DNA of 51,817 nt from an uncultured Caulobacterales bacterium (GTDB lineage Bacteria; Pseudomonadota; Alphaproteobacteria; Caulobacterales; Caulobacteraceae), in the NCBI GenBank assembly GCA_903858185.1, contig CAIOHT010000065.1, positions 1-51,817 on the forward strand, read 5' to 3'. This document shows positions 32,804 to 41,542 of the stretch, one piece after another. Below the pieces are notes generated by a model that was given only the letters and a program-made list of their open reading frames with translations, was not told the DNA's origin and ran no database searches. Position numbers and translations under genes: made by a program. Each line of letters starts with the position of its first letter. Positions within the stretch are counted from its first letter, which is position 1.

Positions 32804-33529
32804 CTAGTCCCCCACCAGCGACGTCCAGCCGATGGCATGCACCCGGTCCGCCCCCAGCGCCGCCGCCAGCGGCCTGCCCGCGAACATCCCCGCGAACGCC
32901 ACGTCCTTCACATTCAGCCCGCCCGCATAGGAGCCGAAGGCCGGCAGGATCACCCGGCCGCCGTCGGTGAGAAAGCAGCGCCGCCGTACGCGTCCGCCGC
33001 GTCCGGCGATCTTGGCGGCCGGATGCAGGTGGCCGGAGGCCTCGCCCGGCTGAAGCCCGGCCTGTGGCTCATGCCGCAGCAGAAGCCCGCCCAGCATCAT
33101 CTCGTCGATGATCTCGCCGGGCAGGGCGCGCGGGCCGTCGGCGTCATGGTTGCCGACGACCCAGACCAGCCGCCGCCCATCGGCCAGCGCCGCGAGCCGC
33201 GCAGCGTCATCCCGGGCCAGCCGGTCCTCCGCTGCACCGTCGTGGAAACTGTCGCCGAGGAAGACCAGCACCGCCGGCGTGGTCGCCGCCACCTCGCGCT
33301 CCAGCCGGTCCAGCGTCTCGCGCGTGTCGTAGGGCGGCAGCAACTGGCCGCGCCGCGCGTAGGCCGAGCCCTTCTCGAAATGCAGGTCGGCGACGATCAG
33401 GGCGCGGTGATCCGGCAGCCACATCGCGCCCGACGCCCGCAGGACGGTCATCTCGCCGTTGATGGCGATCGCCAGGCCGCCACAAGGTGAGGCGGCGAAG
33501 GTCGGTGCAAAGCCGGCCGGAGCGTTCAT
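32804..33529 (-). CDS. pdeM: Ligase-associated DNA damage response endonuclease PdeM
   Basis: The 241-residue protein is a calcineurin-like metallophosphoesterase with the two-metal motifs in order: ADLHFEKG (D-x-H), FLGDSFHDG (G-D), GNHDAD (G-N-H-D), and a late GHLHPAA (G-H-x-H). The family is known from a conserved cluster with an ATP-dependent DNA ligase, an exonuclease and the Lhr helicase. The ATG at 33529 overlaps the helicase stop by four bases (ATGA), so expression is coupled to it. Confidence 0.92.
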   Translation of the reverse strand: MNAPAGFAPTFAASPCGGLAIAINGEMTVLRASGAMWLPDHRALIVADLHFEKGSAYARRGQLLPPYDTRETLDRLEREVAATTPAVLVFLGDSFHDGAAEDRLARDDAARLAALADGRRLVWVVGNHDADGPRALPGEIIDEMMLGGLLLRHEPQAGLQPGEASGHLHPAAKIAGRGGRVRRRCFLTDGGRVILPAFGSYAGGLNVKDVAFAGMFAGRPLAAALGADRVHAIGWTSLVGD

Positions 33530-35964
33530 CCCATCGCCTCCGCGATGAGCGCCTCGGCGGCCTCCGCCAGCATCATCTCGCTGGCCCCGCCCGGCGCGCG
33601 TTCGCGGCCCAGCTCCATGAACATCGGCACCGCAAACGGCGAGACCCGGTCCAGCGCCATATGCCGGATGTGGCCCTTGATGCGGCGGAGCATCTGCGCC
33701 ACCCGCTCGATCTCCACCAGGTTGGTTGCGGCGTCCGAGCGGGCGCAGCGCAGCAGCAGATGGTCCGGCTGGTGCCGGCGCAGCACGTCGTAGATCAGGT
33801 CCGTCGAGAAGGTCACCTGCCGCCCGGACTTCTCCATCCCGGGCATCCGCCGCTCGATCAGGCCGGAGATCAGGGCGCAGCCCTTGAAGGCGCGCTTCAT
33901 CAGGAAGCTCTCGTCCAGCCAGGCCTCGAGGTCGTCGCCCAGCATGTCCTCCTCGAACAGGGTGTCGAGGTCGACCTTGTCCATCGGCCGCAGCGACCAG
34001 ATGGCCATCGAATAGTCATTGCAGACGAATCCCAGCGGCCCGATGCCCAGCCGGTCCAGCCGGCGCGTGAGCAGCATGGCCAGAGTCGTGTGCGCATGGC
34101 GCCCGTCGAACGGGTAGCAGGTCAGAAAGTGGCGCTTTCCCTCAGGAAACGTCTCGGCCAGCATCTCGTCGGGCCGGGGCAGGGCCGAGTGCGTTCGCTG
34201 CGCCTCCAGCCACTCGCGGACCTCGTCCGGAAAGACATGCCATTCGGCCTCGTTCGACATCATCCGGCGCACCTTGCCGGCCAGGAAGGTCGAGATGGCG
34301 AACTTGCTGCTGCCCCAGCTCGGCATCTTGGGATCCACGTGCGGTGCGGGGGTGACCAGTACGTCGACGCCCGTGACCGCCTGCAGCCGCCAGACCTGTC
34401 CACCGAAGATGAAGGTGTCGCCCGGCGACAGCATCTCCAGGAAGCCTTCCTCCATCTCGCCCAGCTTGCGCCCGGGCCGGCCGCCGCGCGCCGCCAGCCG
34501 CACGCTCAGCATCGCCGGCGCGATGATCGCCCCGACGTTCATCCGGTGGCGGCGGACGGTGTCGGCGTCACGGGCGGTCCACAGCCCGTCCCGGGTCTTC
34601 ACGATCCGGCGAAAGCGGTCATAGGTCTTCAGCGCATAGCCGCCGGTCGAGACGAACTCGATGACGGCCTCGAAGTCTTCCCAGCTCAGCGCGCGATAGG
34701 GTCCGGCGCCCCGCACCTCTTCGTAGAGGGTCAGCAGGTCGAACGGTTCCGAACAGGCGCAGCCCATGACGTGCTGGGCCAGAACATCGAGCGCCCCGGT
34801 GCGCGCAGTCTCTCCATCGAGCGAATTCTCGGCGATGGCCTCGATGGCCGCCTGGCATTCGAGCACCTCGAACCGGTTGGCCGGCACAAACAGCGCCTTG
34901 GACGGCTCGTCCAGCCGGTGATTGGCCCGGCCGATCCGCTGGACCATCCGCGCGGCGCCCTTCGGTGCGGCCAGCTGGATCACCAGGTCCACATCGCCCC
35001 AGTCGATGCCGAGGTCGAGCGTCGAGGTGCAGACCACCGCCTTCAGCTCCCCCCGCGCCATGGCCGCCTCGACCTTGCGGCGCTGCTCGGCGGCGAGACT
35101 GCCGTGGTGCAGGGCGATCGGCAGGCTGTCGTCGTTGAGCTTCCACAGTTCCTGGAACGCGTACTCGGCCTGGAACCGCGTGTTGACGAAGATCAGCGTC
35201 GTGCGGTGCTGCTTGATGATCTCGTAGACGTCGCCCATCGCATGCTGCGCGGTATGCCCGGCCCAGGGCACGCGCCCCTCGGAGATCAGCACATCGACGA
35301 CGGGCAGGGGGCCGGGCGGGCCGCGGACAAGTTCGACCGCGCCGGGCCGCGAGCCCAGCCAGTCGAGGATGATCTGCGGATCATCGACGGTCGCCGACAG
35401 CCCGACCCGCCGCATCTTCGGCGCCAGCGCCTGCAGGCGCGACAGCCCCAGCGCCAGCAGGTCGCCCCGCTTGGACGGCCACAGCGTGTGGATCTCGTCG
35501 ATGATCACGCAGCTGAGGTCTTCGAAGAACCCCTGCGCGCCCTCCCAGGCCAGCAGCAGCGCCAGCTGTTCGGGCGTGGTCAGCAGCATGTCCGGCGGCT
35601 TGAGCTTCTGCCGCTGCTTGCGCGAGACGCCGGTGTCGCCGGTGCGGGACTCGGCGACGATGTTCAGTCCCATCTCGTTGATGGGGCTCAGCAGGTTGCG
35701 CTCGACGTCGACGGCCAGCGCCTTCAGCGGCGAGAGATACAGCGTATGGATCCCGCGCGGCCCGTTGGGCGCTGCCCGCTCGCTGAGCTCGATCAGGCTG
35801 GGCAGGAAGCCGGCCAGGGTCTTGCCGCCGCCCGTCGGCGCGATCAGCAGGGCGTCGCGCCCCTGCCGGCCCTTCTCGATCATCGCCAGCTGATGCTCGC
35901 GCGCCGCCCAGCCACGGGAGGCGAACCAGTCGGCGAACCGCGGCGGCAGGAGTGGAGAGGTCAT
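33526..35964 (-). CDS. lhr: Ligase-associated DEXH-box DNA helicase (Lhr type)
   Basis: The 812-residue protein is an Lhr-core helicase. Motif I is APTGGGKT, motif II DEIH, motif III SATVDDP, and the second RecA domain shows VNTRFQAEY, TSTLDLGIDWGDVD and QRIGRANHR. A winged-helix/Lhr-specific region fills the last 350 residues. The family translocates 3'-5' on ssDNA in repair. Start at ATG 35964 is preferred to the upstream ATG 36000, which would add 12 residues. It is followed by pdeM with a 4-base overlap. The ligase and exonuclease partners are not in this window. Confidence 0.93.
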   Translation of the reverse strand: MTSPLLPPRFADWFASRGWAAREHQLAMIEKGRQGRDALLIAPTGGGKTLAGFLPSLIELSERAAPNGPRGIHTLYLSPLKALAVDVERNLLSPINEMGLNIVAESRTGDTGVSRKQRQKLKPPDMLLTTPEQLALLLAWEGAQGFFEDLSCVIIDEIHTLWPSKRGDLLALGLSRLQALAPKMRRVGLSATVDDPQIILDWLGSRPGAVELVRGPPGPLPVVDVLISEGRVPWAGHTAQHAMGDVYEIIKQHRTTLIFVNTRFQAEYAFQELWKLNDDSLPIALHHGSLAAEQRRKVEAAMARGELKAVVCTSTLDLGIDWGDVDLVIQLAAPKGAARMVQRIGRANHRLDEPSKALFVPANRFEVLECQAAIEAIAENSLDGETARTGALDVLAQHVMGCACSEPFDLLTLYEEVRGAGPYRALSWEDFEAVIEFVSTGGYALKTYDRFRRIVKTRDGLWTARDADTVRRHRMNVGAIIAPAMLSVRLAARGGRPGRKLGEMEEGFLEMLSPGDTFIFGGQVWRLQAVTGVDVLVTPAPHVDPKMPSWGSSKFAISTFLAGKVRRMMSNEAEWHVFPDEVREWLEAQRTHSALPRPDEMLAETFPEGKRHFLTCYPFDGRHAHTTLAMLLTRRLDRLGIGPLGFVCNDYSMAIWSLRPMDKVDLDTLFEEDMLGDDLEAWLDESFLMKRAFKGCALISGLIERRMPGMEKSGRQVTFSTDLIYDVLRRHQPDHLLLRCARSDAATNLVEIERVAQMLRRIKGHIRHMALDRVSPFAVPMFMELGRERAPGGASEMMLAEAAEALIAEAMG

Positions 35965-36084
35965 CGCGGGCAACCCAGCACTCCGCCGAGGCTGCGTCAA
36001 TGTTCCCTATCTGTTTCAGGCCTGAACGCTTGACGCACCGGGAAACCTCTTGTTCCACTTCGGCTCCGGAACGGGGGCCTTTTG

Positions 36085-36774
36085 ATGCGCACACGGTGGA
36101 GTGTTCTGGCCGCACTGGCGATCACGCTGGGCGCGACGCCGGCGATGGCGGCCAGCGGCGGGCGGCTGGATGACAGCGCGGCGGCTGCCGCCACGGCCGC
36201 CGAATTCGCCGAGTTGCAGCGCGTCGCCAATCGCGGCGATGTCGAGGCGATGTACGACGTGGCGATGGCCTATCGCGACGGCGAAGGCGCGCCCAAGGAC
36301 CTGAAAAAAGCCCTCAGCTGGTTCCGGAAAGCGGCGGCGCGCGGCAAGCCCGAGGCGATGAACGAGGTCGGCTGCGCCTATTCGCGGGGCCACGGCGTGC
36401 CCCAGAACTACGCCACGGCGCTGGTCTGGTTCCGCAAGGCCGCGGCCGGTGGCGACATCATCGGCATGCTCAACATCGGGGTCGCCTATGACATGGGTCA
36501 GGGCGTGCCGATCGACGACGCCGAGGCGGTCAAATGGTACCTGCTGTCGGCCCAGGGCGGCGACCCGACGGCGGCCCTCTATCTGGGCAGCATGTACGAG
36601 CGCGCCGAGGGCGTGCGCCTGGACTTCGAGGAGGCCGCCCGCTGGTACCGCAAGGCCGCCAAGTCCGACGACGCCGATGAACGCGCTGACGCCCAGGCGG
36701 GTCTCGACCGCGTCGGCGAGGGCGTCATGCCGATCGCCCCGGCCCGGGATGCGACCAGCCTGACCGCGACCTGA
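36085..36774 (+). CDS. Exported SEL1-repeat protein
   Basis: The 229-residue protein has a signal peptide (MRTRWSVLAALAITLGATPAMA) followed by four or so SEL1 repeats of about 36 residues: recurring YDVAMAYRDGEGAPKDLKKALSWFRKAA-like units with the G-x-G-V-P / A-x-x-W-[FY]-R-K-A-A pattern at about residues 50-85, 86-121, 122-157 and 158-193. Such repeats form alpha-helical solenoids for protein binding. The repeats resemble those in podJ but belong to a stand-alone protein. The start is ATG 36085 rather than the TTG one codon earlier. It precedes the helicase gene by 38 bases. Confidence 0.88.
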   Translation: MRTRWSVLAALAITLGATPAMAASGGRLDDSAAAAATAAEFAELQRVANRGDVEAMYDVAMAYRDGEGAPKDLKKALSWFRKAAARGKPEAMNEVGCAYSRGHGVPQNYATALVWFRKAAAGGDIIGMLNIGVAYDMGQGVPIDDAEAVKWYLLSAQGGDPTAALYLGSMYERAEGVRLDFEEAARWYRKAAKSDDADERADAQAGLDRVGEGVMPIAPARDATSLTAT

Positions 36775-36812
36775 CCGTTCCGTTTTTGTTCAAACCCCGC
36801 TAGACCGGACGG

Positions 36813-39623
36813 GTGAACGCGCCGACTCCTGTCCTTGAACTGGCTCCCGCCCTGGTCGTCCTGCCGGGCGCGCGGGCGGCTGTTGCCGATGGGGCCGGGG
36901 CGAAGGACCTGCGGCCGCCCTACGCGCGGGAGCTGATCGAGCACGGGCCGGTGCTGCTGGCCCATGCGGGCATGACGGCCCGGCGGCTGGGGATGAACAC
37001 GCCACCCCGGTCACGCGCCGTGTTTGACGCCCTGGAGCTGTTCGCCTTCGTCCGGCCGGCGAAGTTCACCGCCCCCTCGGCGGCGGGTCTCGCCCAGGCG
37101 CTGGGACTGGAAGAGCCGAAGGGCGCTCCGGCCCAGGCGACGGCGCTGCGCGAGGTCTGCGGTCTGCTGCTGGCGGAACTGGGCGCGCGGCCCTGGCCCT
37201 CCCGCGAGGAGGCGCTGGCGCTGGCCGAGACGCTGGAGCGCGCAGGCTGGGCCTGGGGCGTGGCCTGTATCGCCACCCTGCGCGCCGGCGGCCCGATCGC
37301 GCGGCCCCATCGTGGCTCGGGTCTGGAGGTCTGGAGCCGTATCCCGGAGTGGGAAGACCAGGCTCCTCCGGGAGAGCCCGGCACACGCGCCATCGCTCCC
37401 GAGGACGCCGAGCAACGGCTGACCGACCTGCTGCAACGCGCCGGTCTCGACGAAGTCCGCACGCTTCAGAAGGTCTACGCCGCCGAGACGGCCTGGGCCT
37501 TCCAGCCGCGCGAGCGGGAAGGGGAGCCGCGCATGATGCTGGCCGAGGCCGGCACCGGCGTCGGCAAGACCCTCGGCTATCTGGCCCCGGCCTCGGTCTG
37601 GGCCGAGGCCAACGGGCCCTCCGTCTGGATCTCGACCTACACCCGCGCCCTGCAGCGGCAGATTGAGCGGGAGAGCGCGGCCATCTATCCCGATCCCGAG
37701 GTCCGCGCCCGCAAGGCGGTTGTGCGAAAAGGTCGTGAGAACTATCTGTGTTTGCTCAATTTTCACGAGGCTGTTCAAGCGGCGCAGCTGGGCAACGGCG
37801 ACCTGATCGGGCTGGGCCTGACCGCCCGCTGGGTGCGCGCCAGCCGCGACGGAGACATGACCGGCGGCGACTTCCCCGCCTGGCTACCGACCCTGTTCGC
37901 GGTCGGCCTGGCCCAGGCGGCCAGCGCCGGCAACCTGGTCGACCGGCGCGGCGAGTGCGTCCACGCCGGCTGTGTCCACTACCGCGCCTGTTTCGTCGAG
38001 AAGGCGGTGCGAGGGTCCAAGCGCGCCGACCTGGTGATCGCCAACCACGCCCTGGTGATGACCCAGGCGGCCTTCGATGGCGCCCGCACGGCGCGCGGCC
38101 TGAAGGGCGACAACGAGACCACCACCCTGCGCCGCATTGTCTTCGACGAGGGCCACCACCTGTTCGACGCCGCCGACAGCGCCTTCTCCACGGCGCTCAG
38201 CGGTGCGGAGTCGGCCGAGATGCGCCGCTGGATCCGCGGTCCCGAGGGGCGCGGCCGGCGCGGGCGAGGGCTGGAGCAACGGCTGCTGGAGATCGTCGGC
38301 GACCGCGAGGACGCCCGCCATGCGCTACAAGACGCGATCCGCGCCGCCGGCGCCCTGCCGGGCGAGGGCTGGTCCGGCCGCATCGCCCCGCCTGACGGGG
38401 GGGTGAATCCGCAAGGGCCGGTCGAGGCCTTCCTCGTCGCGGCGATGGAACAGATGCGCGCCCGCGCCTCGCAGAGCGACCAGGGCATGGAATGCGCGGC
38501 CCGCCCGGCCACCGATCTCGTCCGCCAGACCGCCGCCGAGGCCGCCCGCGCCCTGGCTGCCGTCGAAGCGCCGTTGCTGGCCCTGGCCCGCCATCTGGAA
38601 GACGTGCTCGACCAGGAGTCCGACGAGCTCCAGACCAGCGACCGCGCCCGCATTGAGGGGGCCCTGCGCGGGCTCGACCGGCGCGCGCGCATGACCCTCC
38701 CGGCCTGGCGCTCGATGCTGAAGGCCATCGAGGAGGACGCCGAAGACGATCCCGACTTCGTCGACTGGTTCGACGCCACGTTTCTCTATGGCCGGGTGGT
38801 CGACGCCGCCTGCCGCCGCCACTGGGTCGACCCGACCGAGCCGCTGACCGCCGCCGTCATCGCCCCGGCGCACGGCATCCTGGTGACCAGCGCCACCCTG
38901 GCCGACTCAACGCTCGACGACCCGTTCGCCCTGGCCGAGATGCGCACCGGCGCCGCCCGCCTGCCGGACCGGCCACAGACCCTGCGCCTGGCCTCGCCGT
39001 TCGACTATGCCGCCAACAGCCGGGCCTTCGTGGTCACGGACGTGGGCAAGGACGACCCCCGCCAGGTCTCGGCCGCGATGCGCGAACTGTTCCTCGCCGC
39101 CGGGGGCGGGGGGCTTGGCCTTTTCACCGCCATCCGCCGGCTCAAGGCCGTGCACGAGCGGATCGCCGCACCGCTGGCCGACAAGGGCCTGGCGCTCTAC
39201 GCCCAGCACGTCGACCCGCTGGAGGCCGGCGCCCTGGTGGACATCTTCCGCGCCGAGGAGAACGCCTGCCTGCTCGGCACCGACGCGGTGCGCGACGGCA
39301 TCGACGTACCGGGCCGCTCGCTGCGCCTCCTGGTATTCGACCGCGTGCCCTGGCCGAGGCCGGACATCCTGCACAAGGCCCGCCGCGTCCGCTTCGGCGG
39401 CAAGGGCTACGACGACGGCCTCGCAAGAGCCCGCATCGCCCAGGCCTTCGGCCGCCTGATCCGGAGAGCCGACGACCGGGGGGTGTTTGTGATGCTGGAC
39501 GCCGCCGCGCCGACCCGCCTGTTCAGCAGTTTGCCGGAGGGGGTGGAGATCCAGCGCATGGGCCTGGTCGAGGTGATTGAAGCGACGGCGGAATTTTTGA
39601 AGCAGCCGCAAGACTCCAATTGA
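36813..39623 (+). CDS. DinG/XPD-type ATP-dependent DNA helicase
   Basis: The 936-residue protein is a superfamily 2 helicase of the DinG/Rad3 type. Motif I is AEAGTGVGKTLGY (about residue 245), motif II DEGHH, then TSATLAD (motif III region), and the C-terminal QAFGRLIRRADD (motif VI). Cysteines in YLCLLNF and in GECVHAGCVHYRACF, lying between motifs I and II, could bind a 4Fe-4S cluster as in XPD and DinG. The first 220 residues are a family-specific N-terminal extension. Start is GTG 36813, 38 bases after the SEL1 gene. It likely works in replication or repair of forked DNA. Confidence 0.9.
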   Translation: MNAPTPVLELAPALVVLPGARAAVADGAGAKDLRPPYARELIEHGPVLLAHAGMTARRLGMNTPPRSRAVFDALELFAFVRPAKFTAPSAAGLAQALGLEEPKGAPAQATALREVCGLLLAELGARPWPSREEALALAETLERAGWAWGVACIATLRAGGPIARPHRGSGLEVWSRIPEWEDQAPPGEPGTRAIAPEDAEQRLTDLLQRAGLDEVRTLQKVYAAETAWAFQPREREGEPRMMLAEAGTGVGKTLGYLAPASVWAEANGPSVWISTYTRALQRQIERESAAIYPDPEVRARKAVVRKGRENYLCLLNFHEAVQAAQLGNGDLIGLGLTARWVRASRDGDMTGGDFPAWLPTLFAVGLAQAASAGNLVDRRGECVHAGCVHYRACFVEKAVRGSKRADLVIANHALVMTQAAFDGARTARGLKGDNETTTLRRIVFDEGHHLFDAADSAFSTALSGAESAEMRRWIRGPEGRGRRGRGLEQRLLEIVGDREDARHALQDAIRAAGALPGEGWSGRIAPPDGGVNPQGPVEAFLVAAMEQMRARASQSDQGMECAARPATDLVRQTAAEAARALAAVEAPLLALARHLEDVLDQESDELQTSDRARIEGALRGLDRRARMTLPAWRSMLKAIEEDAEDDPDFVDWFDATFLYGRVVDAACRRHWVDPTEPLTAAVIAPAHGILVTSATLADSTLDDPFALAEMRTGAARLPDRPQTLRLASPFDYAANSRAFVVTDVGKDDPRQVSAAMRELFLAAGGGGLGLFTAIRRLKAVHERIAAPLADKGLALYAQHVDPLEAGALVDIFRAEENACLLGTDAVRDGIDVPGRSLRLLVFDRVPWPRPDILHKARRVRFGGKGYDDGLARARIAQAFGRLIRRADDRGVFVMLDAAAPTRLFSSLPEGVEIQRMGLVEVIEATAEFLKQPQDSN

Positions 39624-39734
39624 TACTCCGAGCGCGGCGAGGTCGAGCCCGATCCGGCGCTCGAGGCCTATCTGCGCGTGATCGACCGCGACCCGGCGCT
39701 GGTGCTTTCCGCGCTCACGCAGCCGCGGCGGTAG
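39624..39734 (+). pseudogene. In-frame coding remnant directly after the helicase stop
   Basis: After the TGA at 39621-39623 the same frame continues for 36 codons to a TAG at 39732-39734 and reads YSERGEVEPDPALEAYLRVI ... LVLSALTQPRR. The composition, with acidic and hydrophobic residues well alternated, looks like real protein rather than shadow sequence. There is no start codon. It could be the tail of a lost gene, or of the helicase before a nonsense mutation. I cannot assign it to a family. Confidence 0.35.
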
Positions 39735-39753
39735 GGGCTAACTCAAAGCCGTT

Positions 39754-39850
39754 TTCCCGGCGAAGGCCGGGATCCAGATTCAGCCACGACGCCGAGGGCC
39801 ATTGCGCCAGATACGCGCTCCATGATCTGGGCCCCGGCCTTCGCCGGGGA
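39754..39850. repeat. Palindromic intergenic element (CCCGGCGAAGGCCGGG type)
   Basis: The left arm (39754-39779) begins TTCCCGGCGAAGGCCGGG and ends CCAGAT. The right arm (39824-39850) reads ATCTGGGCCCCGG ... CCGGGGAA, its near-complement with one indel. The core is about 44 bases. It is a widespread type of dispersed repeat in alphaproteobacteria and here separates the helicase from the thioesterase gene. Confidence 0.7.
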
Positions 39851-39867
39851 AGCGGATCAGGGGCAAG

Positions 39868-40683
39868 CTACTCCCGGAACCACGCAACCTGCACGCCCGT
39901 CGCCAGCAGCGTTCCGTCGGCGGCCCACAGGCTCACATCCTGGTCGGCAAAGTTGTCGTGGAAGATCTTGGCATCGGCGACGCCGAGGATCGGCGCTGAT
40001 CCATTGGCGGCGAGCACCGCCTTCGAGGCGTGGAAATAGGTCGTCAGGGTCACCGTGCCCATCGGCGACGGACGGCCGCGCACCTGGATGATCCGGACAA
40101 TGAAGGCGTCGCTGAGGGCCGCGAGCGACAGGAAGTCGAGCGTCCGCGACGGCTGGTCGTCGAGCCAGATCACCGAGCGCGGACTGCGCGGCGTCTCCGG
40201 CGGGGCCTCGCCGAACGCCGGCGGGCCCTCGACGAACCGGAACCGGTAGCGGCTCAGCCAGCCCAGCCGCCCGCCCATGTCGAGCGCCGGAACGTCGTCG
40301 GCCGGCGGCACAGTCGGCATCACGCCGGGCCGGTGCGTCCAGGTCTCCCGGCGCACGGCGCAGACGACCGAGGCGGTGGCCGCGATCCTGCCGTCCTGGA
40401 CCAGCTCGACCGACCAGTGCTGGGTGGTCTTGCCGGCGCGCTTTTCGACCCAGCTGACCTCGAAGTCGCCGTCGGCGATGGCGCCGCAGAAGTTGACCGT
40501 CAGGGCGATCGGATCGCCGAGGCAGGCCGGATCGTCCAGCACCGCCCGAAGCAGCGTCGCCGCCGTCGCCCCGCCGAACGGCCCGGCCATGTTTGCGTAG
40601 AACGGGCTCGTCGCGCCCGTCGCCTGTCGCTCACCGGTGAGGACGAGGGTCGTGGCCTGGTCGAGCGGGTGGAGCGTGGTCAT
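39868..40683 (-). CDS. Thioesterase family protein (double hot-dog, TesB-like)
   Basis: From ATG 40683, with GGAAG upstream, the product has 271 residues, about the length of a double hot-dog acyl-CoA thioesterase. Blocks include NMAGPFGGATAATLLRAVLDDP near residue 30, PIALTVNFCGAIADGDFEVSWVEKRAGKTTQHWSVEL, and in the second half SVIWLDDQPSRTLDFLSLAALSDAF and SLWAADGTLLATGVQVAWFRE at the end. The final block and the split into two halves are typical of acyl-CoA thioesterase II-like proteins. The substrate is unknown. It is monocistronic and divergent from the SRPBCC pair. Confidence 0.85.
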   Translation of the reverse strand: MTTLHPLDQATTLVLTGERQATGATSPFYANMAGPFGGATAATLLRAVLDDPACLGDPIALTVNFCGAIADGDFEVSWVEKRAGKTTQHWSVELVQDGRIAATASVVCAVRRETWTHRPGVMPTVPPADDVPALDMGGRLGWLSRYRFRFVEGPPAFGEAPPETPRSPRSVIWLDDQPSRTLDFLSLAALSDAFIVRIIQVRGRPSPMGTVTLTTYFHASKAVLAANGSAPILGVADAKIFHDNFADQDVSLWAADGTLLATGVQVAWFRE

Positions 40684-40866
40684 GGCGTCTTCCGGCTTCG
40701 GCGCGGTGAAGCGTTCATTCCCTACAGGCGCCGCGGGGTCATGCAAGGAGAGTTTTTAAAAAGGATGCACAGTCGAGACGAGGCAAGCGCGTCGGGGCGA
40801 CCGACTGGACACTGACGTTCGCCGCCCTAACTGATCTTCCGGTGCAGGCCTGGAGGCGAGGCGACG

Positions 40867-41442
40867 ATGCGCACGGCTGTCCTGACGATCCTGATGCTGT
40901 TCGGCGCGGCCACGGCGGCCGTTGCCTGGTCACCCGCGGGTGAGGCCGTGGCGACGCTCACGACCGGCCGGCCCTGGGTGTCCGTGACCGTCGATCCTTC
41001 CAGCGAGGCGGCGATCATCCATGCGGCGATCGATATCCCCGCGCCACCGCAGAAGGTCTGGGCGGCGATGATCGACTGCCGCAACGCCGCGCGGATGGTC
41101 GCCAATGTCACCCGCTGCCAGATCCTCTCGCAGGGTCCGGGCTGGGATGTGCGCGAGCATGTCACGCGCGGCGGGCCGCTGATCCCCTCGATCCGCAACG
41201 TCTTCCGCTCGGACTACGAGCCCTATCGCCGCATCCGCTTCCATCGTGTCGAGGGAGACCTGCGCACCATGGAGGGGGCGTGGGGCCTGATCCCGCTGAA
41301 CGGCGGCAAGGGAACGCGGGTGACCTATGAGAACCGCCTGTCGGTCCGCATCCTCGCCCCGCCGGCCCTGATCCGCGCCGGCCTGCGCAAGGACACGCCC
41401 CGGGTGCTGGAAAACCTGCGGCGCATCGTGACAGGGAACTGA
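40867..41442 (+). CDS. Exported SRPBCC (START-like) protein, first of tandem pair
   Basis: The 191-residue protein has a signal peptide (MRTAVLTILMLFGAATAAVA) and a START-like hydrophobic-ligand fold: IHAAIDIPAPPQKVWAAMIDCRNAARM, GPGWDVREHVTRGGPLIPSIRNVFRSDYEP, RRIRFHRVEGDLRTMEGAWGL and RAGLRKDTPRVLENLRRI at the end. The DIPAPxxxVWAxxxD opening is typical of SRPBCC cyclase/dehydrase-like proteins. The ligand is unknown. The next gene, 100 bases downstream, encodes a close relative. Confidence 0.85.
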   Translation: MRTAVLTILMLFGAATAAVAWSPAGEAVATLTTGRPWVSVTVDPSSEAAIIHAAIDIPAPPQKVWAAMIDCRNAARMVANVTRCQILSQGPGWDVREHVTRGGPLIPSIRNVFRSDYEPYRRIRFHRVEGDLRTMEGAWGLIPLNGGKGTRVTYENRLSVRILAPPALIRAGLRKDTPRVLENLRRIVTGN

Positions 41443-41542
41443 CACGAAGGAGTCGCGCGTCTGTCGCAGACGCAGACTAGCCACGCTCCTGCACTGAACG
41501 CCCGCTCCTGACCGGATCCGGGCGTGACCGGCCGGAGGACCC

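Noticed and set aside
33487..36033. An 848-codon open frame antisense to the Lhr helicase
   Set aside because: It mirrors the helicase codon pattern, is rich in Gly/Arg/Gln/His without any domain motif, and the opposite strand has all helicase motifs. The same holds for other long antisense frames such as 7618-9255, 28217-30028 and 3257-4351.
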